Positions 1 to 10,504 are shown, counted from the first letter of the stretch. The stretch: DNA of 64,000 nt from Microbacterium sp. MAH-37 (GCF_009758255.1 NZ_WSEN01000004.1:372001-436000); one strand, 5' to 3'. The notes: generated by a model not told the origin, from the sequence alone. Made by a program: numbers and translations.

Positions 1-810
1 ACGACGAAGGCTCCGTTCAACGACGTCGCGTTCCGCAAGGCCGTGAACATGGTCGTCGACCGCAAGGCGCACGCCGAGAAGGCGCGCAGCAACGCCGGTC
101 CCGAGCTGACCAACGTCACCGGCATCCCGCAGCCGACCGGCGACCAGTACATCGCACCCGAGTACAAGGACCAGAACTTCGAGATCGACGTCGACGGCGC
201 CAAGAAGGTGCTGACGGATGCCGGTTACACCTGGAAGGGTGAGGCGCTGATCGACCCGTCCGGCCAGCCCGTCACCTTCACCCTGCAGGATCCGCAGGGC
301 TGGAACGACTACGTCACGGGCATCCAGCTGGTCGCCACCCAGGTGAAGAAGACCCTCGGCGCCGACGCGAAGGTCGCCACGCCCGACGCGGACACCTGGT
401 TCAGCAACATGGCCACCGGCAACTTCGACGCGGCGCTGCACTGGTCGGGCTCCGGATCGAACCCGTGGCACATCTACGACGACGTGATGAACGGCGCGTA
501 CCTGGAGCAGGCCTCGGGCGGCAAGGTGTCGGACAACTTCGGGCGCTACGACAACCCCGAGGCGACCGCTCTGCTGAAGCAGTACCAGCAGGCATCCGAT
601 GACGCGACCCGCACCGACACGCTCAACAAGATCCAGAAGATCTTCGTCGAGGACGTGCCGGCCATTCCGATCGGCACGCACCCGCAGCTGGCTCAGTACA
701 ACACCCGGAACTACACCGGATGGCCCAGCGAGGACGACCAGTACGCCACGGCCGACCCGACCCAGCCGTCCGCGGTGCAGGTCCTGATGAAGCTGAGGCC
801 CGTCAAGTAA
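1..810 (+). CDS. ABC importer solute-binding protein, family 5 (3' part only)
   Basis: The reading frame is open from the first base, so the start and N-terminal part lie outside the window. The visible 269 residues look like the C-terminal half of an Opp/Dpp-type (SBP_bac_5) extracellular binding protein: a VDRKAHAEKA-like helix, a long lobe, and the closing region in which a protein receives its IQKIFVEDVPAIPIG segment. Family members are usually 500-600 residues. It would sit outside the membrane and hand peptide or oligosaccharide ligand to the permeases at 2504 and 3631. A GH3 beta-glucosidase ends the same gene row, which favours an oligosaccharide such as a beta-glucoside over a peptide; that ligand is inferred, not seen. 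Confidence 0.9.
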   Translation, partial: TTKAPFNDVAFRKAVNMVVDRKAHAEKARSNAGPELTNVTGIPQPTGDQYIAPEYKDQNFEIDVDGAKKVLTDAGYTWKGEALIDPSGQPVTFTLQDPQGWNDYVTGIQLVATQVKKTLGADAKVATPDADTWFSNMATGNFDAALHWSGSGSNPWHIYDDVMNGAYLEQASGGKVSDNFGRYDNPEATALLKQYQQASDDATRTDTLNKIQKIFVEDVPAIPIGTHPQLAQYNTRNYTGWPSEDDQYATADPTQPSAVQVLMKLRPVK

Positions 811-822
811 CGCCCTCCCCGC

Positions 823-855
823 ACCCGGTCGCCGAGCGCTGCTCGGCGACCGGGT
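823..855. terminator. Intercistronic hairpin after the binding-protein gene
   Basis: Perfect 15-bp arms (823-837 and 841-855) with a three-base loop, 12 bases after the stop codon. No T-run follows, so complete termination is unlikely. Such hairpins behind binding-protein genes often protect the upstream message or attenuate reading into the transporter genes, giving more binding protein than ATPase. Confidence 0.7.
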
Positions 856-873
856 ATCCCGAAGGACTCTCCC

Positions 874-1694
<821 letters not shown>

Positions 1695-1698
<4 letters not shown>

Positions 1699-2507
1699 CG
1701 ACCCTCGAGTTCACCAACGTCACCAAGATCTACAACGTCCGCGGCTCGGGCCAGATCAAGGCTCTCGACGACGTCAGCTTCACGCTGCAGTCGCGGCAGA
1801 CCATCGGCCTGGTCGGACAGTCGGGCAGCGGCAAGTCCACGATCGCGAAGATCCTCACCCAGCTCGAGACGCCCACCCGTGGTGAGGTGCTCATCGACGG
1901 CAAGCCCATCCCGCGCGGCGGGAAGGGGCTGCGGAAGTACCGCCAGCAGCTGCGCATGGTCTTCCAGGACCCGTTCGCCTCCCTGAACCCGTACCACTCG
2001 ATCCGGCACCACGTCGAGCGTCCGCTTCGACTGGACGACGTCGTGCCGAAGAAGGAGATCGACGCCGAGGTGCGACGTCTGCTCGAGCGCGTGCGCCTCG
2101 ATCCGGATGCCGTGATGGAGCGGCGCCCGCACGAGCTGTCCGGTGGACAGCGACAGCGCGTCGCGATCGCCCGCGCGCTGGCGTCCCGTCCCGCCCTGCT
2201 CGTCGCCGACGAGCCGGTGTCGATGCTCGACGTGTCGATCCGCCTCGGCGTGCTGAACCTGCTCGCCGACCTGCAGCGCGAGGAGGGCCTCGGCGTTCTC
2301 TACATCACGCACGACCTCGCCACCGCCCGGCACTTCAGCGACGAGATCATCGTGCTCAACCAGGGCAGGGTCGTCGAGCACGGACCGGCCGACGACGTCA
2401 TCCTGCATCCGACCGACCCGTACACCCGCGAACTCCGCGCGGCGTCGCCCGACCCGGAGGAGTTCTTCCGAACCCTCGCCGCCCAGACCCCCGGAGGCAA
2501 GCGATGA
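1695..2507 (+). CDS. Opp/Dpp-type ABC transporter ATPase, OppF-like
   Basis: Second ATPase of the heterodimer, 270 residues. Walker A GQSGSGKST is at 41-49, the Q-loop in MVFQDPFASLNP near 88-99, the signature LSGGQRQRV at 148-156, Walker B LLVADEP at 168-174 and the switch histidine in YITHD. It overlaps the gene before it and the permease after it by four bases each, so all four transporter genes are one translationally coupled unit. It cannot be told from sequence alone whether substrates are peptides or sugars; the neighbouring GH3 enzyme suggests sugars. Confidence 0.95.
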
Positions 2508-3628
2508 GCACCGACACCGAGCCGCGCGTGGGCACGAACCCCGCGGCATCCGCCGAGCCGGCGTCCGCTGACCCGGCATCCGTGGATCCGACGCTGGTCG
2601 GAACGACCGCGACCGCCGCCGAACGGCGCGGGATCCGCGTGCCGTGGCGCTTCATCGGCGGACGCGTCGCGTTCTACCTGTTCACCGCGTGGGCCGCCAT
2701 CACGATCAACTTCTTCATCCCGCGGATGATGAAGGGCGACGCGGTCACCGCCTACATGGCCCGCAGCCAGGGCCAGCTGCAGCCCGAGGCCGAGAAGGCG
2801 CTGCGCGCCCTGTTCGGCGTCGGCACCGACGTCCCGCTCTGGCAGCAGTACCTCGACTACTGGGCGATGCTGCTGCGCGGCGACCTCGGGGTGTCGATCT
2901 CGACGGGCATGGCGCCGGTCGGCGACGCCATCGCGGCGGCGCTGCCCTGGACGCTCGGGCTCGTCGGGGTCGCCACGATCATCTCCTTCGCCGTCGGCAC
3001 GGGGCTCGGGGCGATCGTCGGCTGGCGCCGCGGTGGCCGGCTGGACGTGCTCATCCCCGTCACGACGTTCCTCGGCACCGTGCCCTACTTCTGGCTCGGC
3101 CTCATCTTCATCGCGATCTTCTCGTCGGTGCTCGGATGGTTCCCCGCAGGGCACGCCTACGAGGTCGGAGTCGAGCCGGGCTGGAACGCGGAGTTCATCT
3201 CACAGGTGATCTCGCACGGTGTCCTCCCCGTGATCACGATCGTGATCGCCTCGATCGGCGGCTGGCTGCTCGGCATGCGCAACATGATGCTCACGGTCCT
3301 CGACGAGGACTACATCACCGTCGCACAGGCGAAGGGCATGCCGAACAGCCGCGTGCTCTGGCGGTACGCGGCCCGCAACGCGGTGCTGCCGCAGATCCAG
3401 AGCTTCGCCCTCGCCCTCGGCTTCATCGTCGGCGGCACGATCGTGATGGAGATGGTGTTCTCCTATCCCGGTATCGGTCTGCTGCTGCTCAGCGCCACCA
3501 ACGCGAAGGACTACGCGCTGATGCAGGGCATCTTCCTGGTGCTCGTCCTCGCCGTCCTGATCGCCAACATCCTGGCCGACATCGTCTACGCGATCCTCGA
3601 CCCCCGCACGCGTCAGACGGAGGCCTGA
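2504..3628 (+). CDS. ABC transporter permease, OppB/DppB-like
   Basis: Inner-membrane channel subunit of 374 residues with the BPD_transp_1 fold. About 50 residues at the N-terminus are rich in Ala, Pro and Ser and are an unusual cytoplasmic extension ahead of the first membrane segment (FYLFTAWAAITINFFIP). The EAA loop that docks on the ATPases is visible around EDYITVAQAKGMP, followed by RYAARNAVLPQ. The start ATG overlaps the OppF-like stop (ATGA). Confidence 0.95.
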   Translation: MSTDTEPRVGTNPAASAEPASADPASVDPTLVGTTATAAERRGIRVPWRFIGGRVAFYLFTAWAAITINFFIPRMMKGDAVTAYMARSQGQLQPEAEKALRALFGVGTDVPLWQQYLDYWAMLLRGDLGVSISTGMAPVGDAIAAALPWTLGLVGVATIISFAVGTGLGAIVGWRRGGRLDVLIPVTTFLGTVPYFWLGLIFIAIFSSVLGWFPAGHAYEVGVEPGWNAEFISQVISHGVLPVITIVIASIGGWLLGMRNMMLTVLDEDYITVAQAKGMPNSRVLWRYAARNAVLPQIQSFALALGFIVGGTIVMEMVFSYPGIGLLLLSATNAKDYALMQGIFLVLVLAVLIANILADIVYAILDPRTRQTEA

Positions 3629-3630
3629 CC

Positions 3631-4662
3631 ATGACCGCCCCCACTCAGAACCTGATCACGCTGCAGCAGGCGCCCGCACGGTCCCCGCAGCGGAAGACGT
3701 TCTGGAGCCAGCTGAAGGCGTCGATGGCGATGTTCAGCAACCGCAAGTCGGCTGCCGGCCTCATCATCTTCGGCATCTTCACGCTCGTCGCGATCTTCGC
3801 CCCCTGGATCGCGCCCTACGACCCCACCGAGCAGAACCTGGATGCCACGCTGCAGCCGCCGTCGCTCGCGCACCTGATGGGCACCACGCACATCGGCGAG
3901 GACATCTTCAGCCAGCTCGTCTACGGCACGCGAGGCGTGCTCGTGGTCGGGTTCCTCGCGACGATCATCGCGACCGTGCTGGCGATCGTCGTCGGCGTCA
4001 CCGCCGGCTACCTGCGCGGCTGGAAGAGCGAGGCGCTCTCGGCGCTGTCGAACGTCTTCCTCGTGCTCCCCGCACTGCCGCTGATGATCATCATCGCCTC
4101 GCAGTTCGAGGACCCGCCGCTCTTCCTCATCGCGGTCGTGCTGGGTCTGACCGGCTGGGCCTGGGGCGCGCGGGTGCTGCGCGCGCAGACCATGTCGCTG
4201 CGCAACCGTGACTTCATCCAGGCCGCGCGCGCCAACGGCGAGCCGCTGCACCGCATCATCCTGGTCGAGATGCTGCCGAACCTCATGGCGCTGATCGCGT
4301 CGAGCTTCGTCGGCACGATGACCGCCGCGGTGCTGGGCCTGACGACCCTCGCGTACATCGGCGTCATCCCGGTGTCGAACCTGAACTGGGGCACCATCCT
4401 GTTCTGGGCGCAGCAGAACAGCGCGTTCCCGGACTACTGGTGGTGGTACGTGCCCGCCGGTCTGTGCATCTCGCTGCTCGGCGTCGGCCTGGCACTGATC
4501 AACTTCGGTATCGACGAGTACGTCAACCCGCGCCTGCGCTCGGCCGGCGAGCGTGCCCGCGCCATGAAGAAGAAGGGCCTGAACGTCAACGACGCCGTCA
4601 CCGCGGTGCGCACCGAGCAGCCCGTCGACCCGACCGCCGCAGAAGAGAACGTGAAGGCATGA
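3631..4662 (+). CDS. ABC transporter permease, OppC/DppC-like
   Basis: Second channel subunit, 343 residues. The chosen ATG at 3631 lies two bases after the OppB-like stop, with GGAGG just upstream; longer upstream frames have no family similarity. It has the OppC N-terminal segment, a membrane segment near AGLIIFGIFTLVAIFAPWIA, then a DPTEQNLDATLQPPS periplasmic-type loop before the BPD_transp_1 core, and an EAA loop in RDFIQAARANGEP. The last residues are charged. It overlaps the GH3 gene by four bases, so hydrolase and transporter are coupled. Confidence 0.95.
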   Translation: MTAPTQNLITLQQAPARSPQRKTFWSQLKASMAMFSNRKSAAGLIIFGIFTLVAIFAPWIAPYDPTEQNLDATLQPPSLAHLMGTTHIGEDIFSQLVYGTRGVLVVGFLATIIATVLAIVVGVTAGYLRGWKSEALSALSNVFLVLPALPLMIIIASQFEDPPLFLIAVVLGLTGWAWGARVLRAQTMSLRNRDFIQAARANGEPLHRIILVEMLPNLMALIASSFVGTMTAAVLGLTTLAYIGVIPVSNLNWGTILFWAQQNSAFPDYWWWYVPAGLCISLLGVGLALINFGIDEYVNPRLRSAGERARAMKKKGLNVNDAVTAVRTEQPVDPTAAEENVKA

Positions 4663-6920
4663 CCGTCCAGACCACCGAGACCCTCCCGTACCGCGACGCA
4701 TCGCTGGCCACCGCCGAGCGGGTCGCCGACCTGCTCGCGCGGATGACCCTCGAGGAGAAGGTCGGGCAGATGCTGCAGCTCGACGCCCGAGAGGACCTCG
4801 TCGACGCCGTGCACGCCCGGCACGCCGGATCGATCCTGCACACCTCGCCGGAGCGCATCCTCGAGGCGAACCGGCTCACCGCGCAGACAAGGCTGCGCAT
4901 CCCGCTGCTGGTGGCCGAGGACTGCATCCACGGCCACTCGTTCTGGCCGGGGGCGACGATCTATCCGACGCAGCTCGGCATGGCGGCGTCCTGGGACGCG
5001 GCGCTGCTGGAGCGGGTCGCGCGCGCGACGGCCGAGGAGGTCGCCGCGACCGGCATCCACTGGACCTTCTCGCCGGTGCTGTGCATCGCCCGCGACCTGC
5101 GCTGGGGGCGGGTGGACGAGACGTTCGGGGAGGACCCGTTCCTCATCGGCGAACTCGCCAGCGCCATGGTGCGCGGGTACCAGGGTGACGGTCTCGACGA
5201 CCGGACGGCGATCCTCGCGACGGCGAAGCACTTCGCCGGCTACTCCGAGACGCAGGGCGGACGGGATGCCAGCGAGGCCGACATCTCGCAGCGCAAGCTG
5301 CGCTCGTGGTTCCTGCCGCCCTTCGAGCGGGTTGCCAGCGAGGGCTGCCGCACGTTCATGCTCGGCTACCAGACCACCGACGGTGTGCCGATCACGGTCA
5401 ACGACTGGCTGCTGAACGACGTGCTGCGCGGCGAGTGGGGCTACACCGGCACGCTGGTGACCGACTGGGACAACGTCGGCCGGATGGTGTGGGAGCAGCG
5501 CGTGCAGCCCGACTACGCGCACGCCGCCGCCGCGGCCGTGAGGGCCGGCAACGACATGGCGATGACCACGCCGCACTTCTTCGAGGGCGCGCTCGAGGCG
5601 GTGGAGAAGGGGATGCTGGACGCGGACGCCTTCGACGCGGCCGTCGCGCGCATCCTCACCCTGAAGTTCGACCTGGGGCTGTTCGAGGATCCGCGGCTGC
5701 CGTCGGACGACCTCGACGCGGTTGTCGGCAGCGGCGCGCACAGCGACCTGAACCTCGAGGTCGCGCGACGTTCGCTGGTGCTGCTCGAGAACGACGGGAC
5801 GCTGCCGCTCGGGGCGTCCGAGCCTCTCTCCGAGGTGGAGCCGATCCGCATCGCGGTGGTCGGTCCTCTCGCCGACGACGCACAGAACCAGCTCGGCGAC
5901 TGGGCCGGTGGATCCGGCCAGGCCGGATGGCTGGACGGGCAGCCGCGCGAGATGATCACGACAGTGCTCGACGGGCTCCGTGAGGTCGACGGGTACGCGG
6001 TGCGGTACGCCCAGGGCGCCGACATCCTCACCCTCGAGGAGGATCCCCTCGGTGCGACCTTCCCCGACGGGCAGCCGCGCCCGCCGGTGGTCGTGCCAGC
6101 GGCATCCGATGAGCGACTGATCGCCGAGGCGGTCCGCGTCGCGGGCGCGGCCGACGTGATCGTCGCCGTGGTCGGCGATCGGATCGAGCTCGTCGGCGAG
6201 GGGCGCTCGACCGCCACGCTCGAGCTGGTCGGCGGACAGAACGCGCTGATCGATGCGATGATCGCCACGGGCAAGCCCGTCGTGATCGTGCTGCTCGCCT
6301 CGAAGCCGCTCGTGCTTCCGGCATCCGCCGCGCAGGCGGCCGCGGTGATCTGGGCGGCCAACCCGGGGATGCACGGCGGCCGCGCGGTCGCCGAGCTGAT
6401 CTCGGGGGCGATCGAGCCCTCCGGGCGCCTGCCGATCTCGTTCGCACGGCACGTCGGTCAGCAGCCGACCTACTACAACCAGATCCGCGGACAGCACGGT
6501 CACCGCTACGCCGACCTGACGCAGTCGCCCGCCTGGGCGTTCGGCGAGGGACTGTCGTACACCACGGTGGAGTACTCCGCGCTCGGCCTGGTGTCGTCGT
6601 CGGTCAGCGCCGACGAGACGATCATCGCCGAAGTGACGGTCTCGAACACCGGCACGCGGCCGGTGCTCGAGACGGTGCAGGTCTACGTGCGCGACGAGGT
6701 CACCAGCGTCAGCTGGACGGACAAGGAGCTGAAGACCTACCGCCAGGTCGAGCTGGCGCCGGGGGAGTCGCAGCGTGTGCGCATCGAGCTGCCCGTCGCG
6801 GTCTGCTCGATCGTCGACGCCCGCGGCCGCCGGGTCGTCGAGCCCGGAGACTTCGAACTGCTGGTAGGCCCGTCGTCCCGCGAGGACGTCCTGTTGCGGG
6901 CGGGTTTCACGGTGGTGTAA
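4659..6920 (+). CDS. GH3 beta-glucosidase-type glycoside hydrolase
   Basis: A 753-residue enzyme with no signal peptide, so it acts in the cytoplasm on imported oligosaccharides. It carries the GH3 N-terminal barrel (KHF at 190-192, RWGRVDETFGEDP near 148-160), the nucleophile Asp269 in TLVTDWDNVG, the C-terminal alpha/beta sandwich and a fibronectin-III-like end domain (VSNTGTRPVLETVQVYV). Beta-glucosidases and beta-xylosidases share this layout, so the sugar released is not certain. The start is the ATG at 4659, overlapping the permease stop. It closes the importer operon and ends nine bases from a convergent gene. Confidence 0.93.
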   Translation: MTVQTTETLPYRDASLATAERVADLLARMTLEEKVGQMLQLDAREDLVDAVHARHAGSILHTSPERILEANRLTAQTRLRIPLLVAEDCIHGHSFWPGATIYPTQLGMAASWDAALLERVARATAEEVAATGIHWTFSPVLCIARDLRWGRVDETFGEDPFLIGELASAMVRGYQGDGLDDRTAILATAKHFAGYSETQGGRDASEADISQRKLRSWFLPPFERVASEGCRTFMLGYQTTDGVPITVNDWLLNDVLRGEWGYTGTLVTDWDNVGRMVWEQRVQPDYAHAAAAAVRAGNDMAMTTPHFFEGALEAVEKGMLDADAFDAAVARILTLKFDLGLFEDPRLPSDDLDAVVGSGAHSDLNLEVARRSLVLLENDGTLPLGASEPLSEVEPIRIAVVGPLADDAQNQLGDWAGGSGQAGWLDGQPREMITTVLDGLREVDGYAVRYAQGADILTLEEDPLGATFPDGQPRPPVVVPAASDERLIAEAVRVAGAADVIVAVVGDRIELVGEGRSTATLELVGGQNALIDAMIATGKPVVIVLLASKPLVLPASAAQAAAVIWAANPGMHGGRAVAELISGAIEPSGRLPISFARHVGQQPTYYNQIRGQHGHRYADLTQSPAWAFGEGLSYTTVEYSALGLVSSSVSADETIIAEVTVSNTGTRPVLETVQVYVRDEVTSVSWTDKELKTYRQVELAPGESQRVRIELPVAVCSIVDARGRRVVEPGDFELLVGPSSREDVLLRAGFTVV

Positions 6921-6929
6921 CTGCGGGGA

Positions 6930-8081
6930 TCAGCCGATCTCGCGGCGGAGCGAGTCGACGGTGTCGCCGTAATCGATCCGGATCACGGGCAGCGCGAGCT
7001 TGTCCGTGCCCTGTTCCACAAAGCCCCAGTCGATCGTGCGTGCCAGGGTGAACCCGGCCCTGTGCACGCCCTCCTTCGCGGTCGCGTCGTAATGCCCGTA
7101 CGGGTACGCCATGACCTCCTTCGCGCCGAGGATCGCCGCGGAGCTCTCCAGGTCGACCGCGATCTGATCGACCGTCCAGTTGACCATGCGGCCCTTGCCG
7201 TTCGCTCCGGCCTCGTGCATGTCGTCGGTGTGGGAGCGCTGCAGCACGTACGGCGATGGCGTGCCCTCGTGCCGGTACTTCGTGATGACGAACGACGTGG
7301 TGAGCAGCCGGTACTCCGTCACCACGGGGACAGCGAGCTCCAGCCAGGTGGCATCCGCATCGTCGTCGGTGATGATCACCGACCGCGCGGGCAGGAACAG
7401 GCGGCCGTCGATGAAGGCGTCCAGTTCGTCCCAGGTGGGCAGGTAGAACCGCTGGTCCGCGAGGTACCTCATCTGCGCCTCGAAATCGCCGATGTACGCG
7501 TAGTTGCCGCGCAGCCAGCCCCTCTCGCCCTCGGGCTTCGTCGTGAACTGGTGGTACATCAGGATCGGCACGCGCGTGTGCGAGGCGGCGTTCTCGTCGG
7601 GCGTCATCCACGCGCCGTGCAGTGTGAGCTCGCGATCCGTGCACGCCGCGGACTGCGCGCCGTTCACGCGGGCGACGGATGCTCGGGACGCGGCCTCCTG
7701 CGCCGTGCGGTACCAGCCGGCGAAGACGAACCCCGGCCGTGCGGGGATCGGCAGCGCGTCGAAGAGCGCGCCGTGGGTCTGCAGGACCGGTGCGAGGGCG
7801 ATGCCGTCGCCGTCGAAGGACACCGCGCATGCGTTCGGATCCGATGCCTGCGCCAGAAGCGCCTGTGCAGGGGTGAGCGGCGTCGGGGTGGGGGTCGGTG
7901 TCGGCGTGCGTGCGGTCGCGGGTTTCGCGGCAGCCGGCGTCTCCGGGCGCAGCATGGGCAGGCCGACGCCGATGACCGCAGCCACGCCGGCCACGGCGAG
8001 GAGCGCCGCTATCAGCACTGCGGCCCGGCGCGCGCGAGTCCCCTGTGTCCGCGCGCGACCGCGCGGCGATTCCCCAGTCAC
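6930..8081 (-). CDS. Membrane-anchored polysaccharide deacetylase with InlB-type repeat
   Basis: The 383-residue protein begins with a basic stretch and one membrane segment (about 20-45), then a Thr-Pro linker (59-68). Residues about 86-159 match the InlB B-repeat/Flg_new pattern (FDGDG early, PARPGFVFAGWYRT, closing LTLHGAWM). The rest is a NodB-type deacetylase domain starting near VPILMYHQF (171-179). The metal motif 1 is IITDDDAD rather than the usual TFDDG, motif 2 is SHTDDMH (283-289) and PYGHYD (327-332) follows. It should act on cell-wall or extracellular N- or O-acetylated glycans at the outer membrane face. Convergent with the GH3 gene. Confidence 0.85.
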   Translation of the reverse strand: MTGESPRGRARTQGTRARRAAVLIAALLAVAGVAAVIGVGLPMLRPETPAAAKPATARTPTPTPTPTPLTPAQALLAQASDPNACAVSFDGDGIALAPVLQTHGALFDALPIPARPGFVFAGWYRTAQEAASRASVARVNGAQSAACTDRELTLHGAWMTPDENAASHTRVPILMYHQFTTKPEGERGWLRGNYAYIGDFEAQMRYLADQRFYLPTWDELDAFIDGRLFLPARSVIITDDDADATWLELAVPVVTEYRLLTTSFVITKYRHEGTPSPYVLQRSHTDDMHEAGANGKGRMVNWTVDQIAVDLESSAAILGAKEVMAYPYGHYDATAKEGVHRAGFTLARTIDWGFVEQGTDKLALPVIRIDYGDTVDSLRREIG

Positions 8082-8172
8082 GCAGGAAGTCTAAGGCCCG
8101 CCCGCACGGGGCCGGGAGACACGGATCCGGCCCGGCGGAATCACGGTCACCGGATGCTGGTTGAATTGTCAG

Positions 8173-9372
8173 GTGCACTCACTTAACCGTGGCGCCGGGC
8201 GCGCCGCCGGCGTCGGCGCCCTGCTCTGGCTGTTCCTCGCGAACTTCTCCATGGGGATCGACGGCTATGTCCTGACCGGGCTGCTGCCGCAGATCGCCGG
8301 TGACCTGCACGTGTCGGAGGCCGCCGCCGGACAGCTGATGAGCGTGTTCGCGCTGACCAGTGCCTTCGCCGGCCCGGTGCTCGGCGCGCTCACCGGGCGT
8401 TTCGAGCGCAGAGCCACCATCGCGATCTCGCTCGCGGTGTTCGTGGTCGGCAACGTCATCGTCGCCGTCGCGCCGACCTATGCCTGGGCGATGTCCGGCC
8501 GGGTGATCTCCGCCATCGGCGGTGCGCTGCTGAGCGCGGTCGTCGCCGCATACGTCATCGCGATCACCCCGCCCGAGCGTCGCGGATGGGCTCTGTCGAT
8601 CGTGATGGGCGGCTTCCTCGCCGCGACCGCACTCGGCGTACCGGTCGGACTGCTCCTCGGCGATGCGAACTGGCGCATCCCGCTGTTCATCGTGGCCGGC
8701 ATCGGCACGGTCGCGCTGATCGGCATGCTGGCCTTCGTGCCGAAGTTGCACCTGCCGTCGCTGCCTCTGCGCGAGACGCTGCGACCGCTGACCCGCGGAC
8801 CGATCCTCGCCGCGCTGCTGGTGCCGATCGGCCTGATGGGCGCGAGCTACCTGTGCTTCACCTACGCCGCGCTGATCATCGGCCCGCGCACCGGTCTGGG
8901 GCTCGCGATGGTGGGGGCGCTGTTCGGCTACGGCGTGTTCAGCTTCTTCGGCAACATGTTCGCGGGGCGGTCGATCGACCGCAACGGGCCCGACCGCGTG
9001 ATCACGACCATCATCATCGCGCTGATCGTGTTCATGGTGCTCGGCACCGCCGGGCTGGCGCTGCCCGGAGTCTGGGGCATCGTCTCGATCCTGGTGTGGT
9101 TCTTCGGCACCGCGACGTTCAACGGCGGGTCTGGCGTCTCGTTGCAGGCCCGGCTCGCGATGATGGCCCCCGATTCGGTCGCCCTGGTCGTCGCGCTGAA
9201 CACCAGCGGAATGATGCTCGGGTCGGCCATCGGCAGTGCGACGGGTGGTGCGGCGCTCGCCGCTGGCCTGCCCGCGGACATGCTCATCCCGCTGGCATCC
9301 GTCTTCCTGGTGATGTCGCTCACCGTGCACCTGATCCTGATGCGCCGCGGCGACAAGAAGCCGGTGCTCTGA
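8173..9372 (+). CDS. MFS transporter, DHA1-like drug/sugar efflux family
   Basis: About 399 residues with twelve predicted membrane segments. The N-terminal half has the DHA1 pattern FSMGIDGYVLTGLLPQIAGD with a GRFERR loop between helices 2 and 3. Proteins of this class (AraJ/Cmx-like) export drugs or sugars using the proton gradient. The start is uncertain: GTG at 8173 puts the first helix close to the N-terminus; a TTG at 8161 is also possible, and neither has a clear Shine-Dalgarno sequence, so the message may be leaderless. It is divergent from the deacetylase gene, with no obvious functional partner. Confidence 0.88.
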   Translation: MHSLNRGAGRAAGVGALLWLFLANFSMGIDGYVLTGLLPQIAGDLHVSEAAAGQLMSVFALTSAFAGPVLGALTGRFERRATIAISLAVFVVGNVIVAVAPTYAWAMSGRVISAIGGALLSAVVAAYVIAITPPERRGWALSIVMGGFLAATALGVPVGLLLGDANWRIPLFIVAGIGTVALIGMLAFVPKLHLPSLPLRETLRPLTRGPILAALLVPIGLMGASYLCFTYAALIIGPRTGLGLAMVGALFGYGVFSFFGNMFAGRSIDRNGPDRVITTIIIALIVFMVLGTAGLALPGVWGIVSILVWFFGTATFNGGSGVSLQARLAMMAPDSVALVVALNTSGMMLGSAIGSATGGAALAAGLPADMLIPLASVFLVMSLTVHLILMRRGDKKPVL

Positions 9373-9378
9373 CGGCTG

Positions 9379-10410
9379 TCAGCGCCGCGACGACGGAGTG
9401 CGCGGATGCAGCAGGGCGGTCGTGCCTCGGACGAGGAGCTCGTAGGGCAGCGCCGTCTGCGGCGTCTGCGAAGCGTCATCCTCGAGGCGGGCCAGCACGG
9501 CGTCCGCGGCACGCTCGCCCTGACCGAGCGGGAACTGGTCGACCGTGGTGAGCTGGAAGAACTCGCCCAGCTCGTGTCCGTCGATGCCGATCACCGAGAG
9601 GTCCTCCGGCACCCGGAAACCGAGGTCGCGGGCGGCGAGGATCGCGCCGATCGCCATCTCGTCGGATGCCGCGAAGATCGCGGTCGGGCGGGGGCCGGGC
9701 CGTCCGAGCAGCTGCTTCGCCGCGCGGAAGCCGCCGTCGACGGTGAAGTCCGCAGGCTCGAGGAAGGCGTGGTTGACCGGTGCGCCGGCATCCTCCAGCG
9801 CCTGCTCGAAGCCGAGCCGTCGCTGGCTGGGCACGTGGAAGTCGAGGTCGAACTCGGGGTTCGCGCCGATGTGGGCGATGTCGCGGTGCCCGAGGCCCAG
9901 CAGGTGCTCTGTGGCGAGCCGCGCCATGGCGGTGTCGTCGACGGTGAGCGTGTTCAGCTGCGGGTTCGGCCCGCCGATGGCGATCACGGGCAGGCCGAGC
10001 GCGAGCAGCTGCGCCGACTCGTCGTCGTCGAGCTCGATCGACACGGCGATCACGGCGTCCACGCGCTGGCGCCGCAGCGCCGTGTGGAACACCTCGCGCC
10101 GCACCGCGGCATCCGCCGTGATGTTGTACAGCGTGATGTCGTAACCCTGCTTCATCAGGGCCGACGAGACGCCCGAGAGCACGGTCGCGAAGAACCAGCG
10201 GTCGAGGTACGGCACGATCACGCCGATGTTGCGCGTGCGACCGGATGCCAGACTCGAGGCCCGCGACGACACGACGTAGCCCAGCTGGGCGGCGGCCTCC
10301 TGCACCCGCTCGCGCGCGGCGGCCGAGACGTGACCGCGCCCGCTGAGCGCGCGCGAGACGGTCGCCGTGGAGACGCCCGCCAGCTTGGCGACCTCGTCGA
10401 TACTCGTCAT
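9379..10410 (-). CDS. LacI-family transcriptional regulator
   Basis: A 343-residue repressor. The N-terminal helix-turn-helix reads IDEVAKLAGVSTATVSRALSG, followed by the hinge and a periplasmic-binding-protein-like effector domain with the usual GIDGHELGEFF region near the end. The ATG at 10410, preceded by AGGAT, is chosen over a longer frame because the family motif begins at residue 3. It lies downstream of, and on the same strand as, the GH13 gene. A LacI box at 12178-12191 upstream of that gene is the probable target, so it likely represses the alpha-glucosidase until a gluco-oligosaccharide is present. Confidence 0.93.
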   Translation of the reverse strand: MTSIDEVAKLAGVSTATVSRALSGRGHVSAAARERVQEAAAQLGYVVSSRASSLASGRTRNIGVIVPYLDRWFFATVLSGVSSALMKQGYDITLYNITADAAVRREVFHTALRRQRVDAVIAVSIELDDDESAQLLALGLPVIAIGGPNPQLNTLTVDDTAMARLATEHLLGLGHRDIAHIGANPEFDLDFHVPSQRRLGFEQALEDAGAPVNHAFLEPADFTVDGGFRAAKQLLGRPGPRPTAIFAASDEMAIGAILAARDLGFRVPEDLSVIGIDGHELGEFFQLTTVDQFPLGQGERAADAVLARLEDDASQTPQTALPYELLVRGTTALLHPRTPSSRR

Positions 10411-10433
10411 CGCAGATCCTTCATGTCTTTTCA

Positions 10434-10495
10434 GTTCCGGTCTCACTCGTTGTGGGTCCAGCGCCCGTGGCACCCGCAACGAGTGAGACCGGAAC
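10434..10495. repeat. Long palindrome between GH13 and LacI genes
   Basis: Two 24-base arms (10434-10457 and 10472-10495) match at 23 of 24 positions around a 14-base loop. The core is GGTCTCACTCGTTG with GGGT inward. It fills most of the gap between the GH13 stop and the LacI start. The same core, GGTCTCA then CGTTG then GGGT, recurs at 29502-29563 inside another gene, so this is a dispersed repeat family rather than a private terminator, though it may act as one here. Confidence 0.8.
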
Positions 10496-10504
10496 CGGGG
10501 AAGG

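Noticed and set aside
7870..7920. Short tandem repeat in the deacetylase gene (GGGGTCGGTGTCGGC type)
   Set aside because: It simply encodes the Thr-Pro linker of the protein and is explained by coding.
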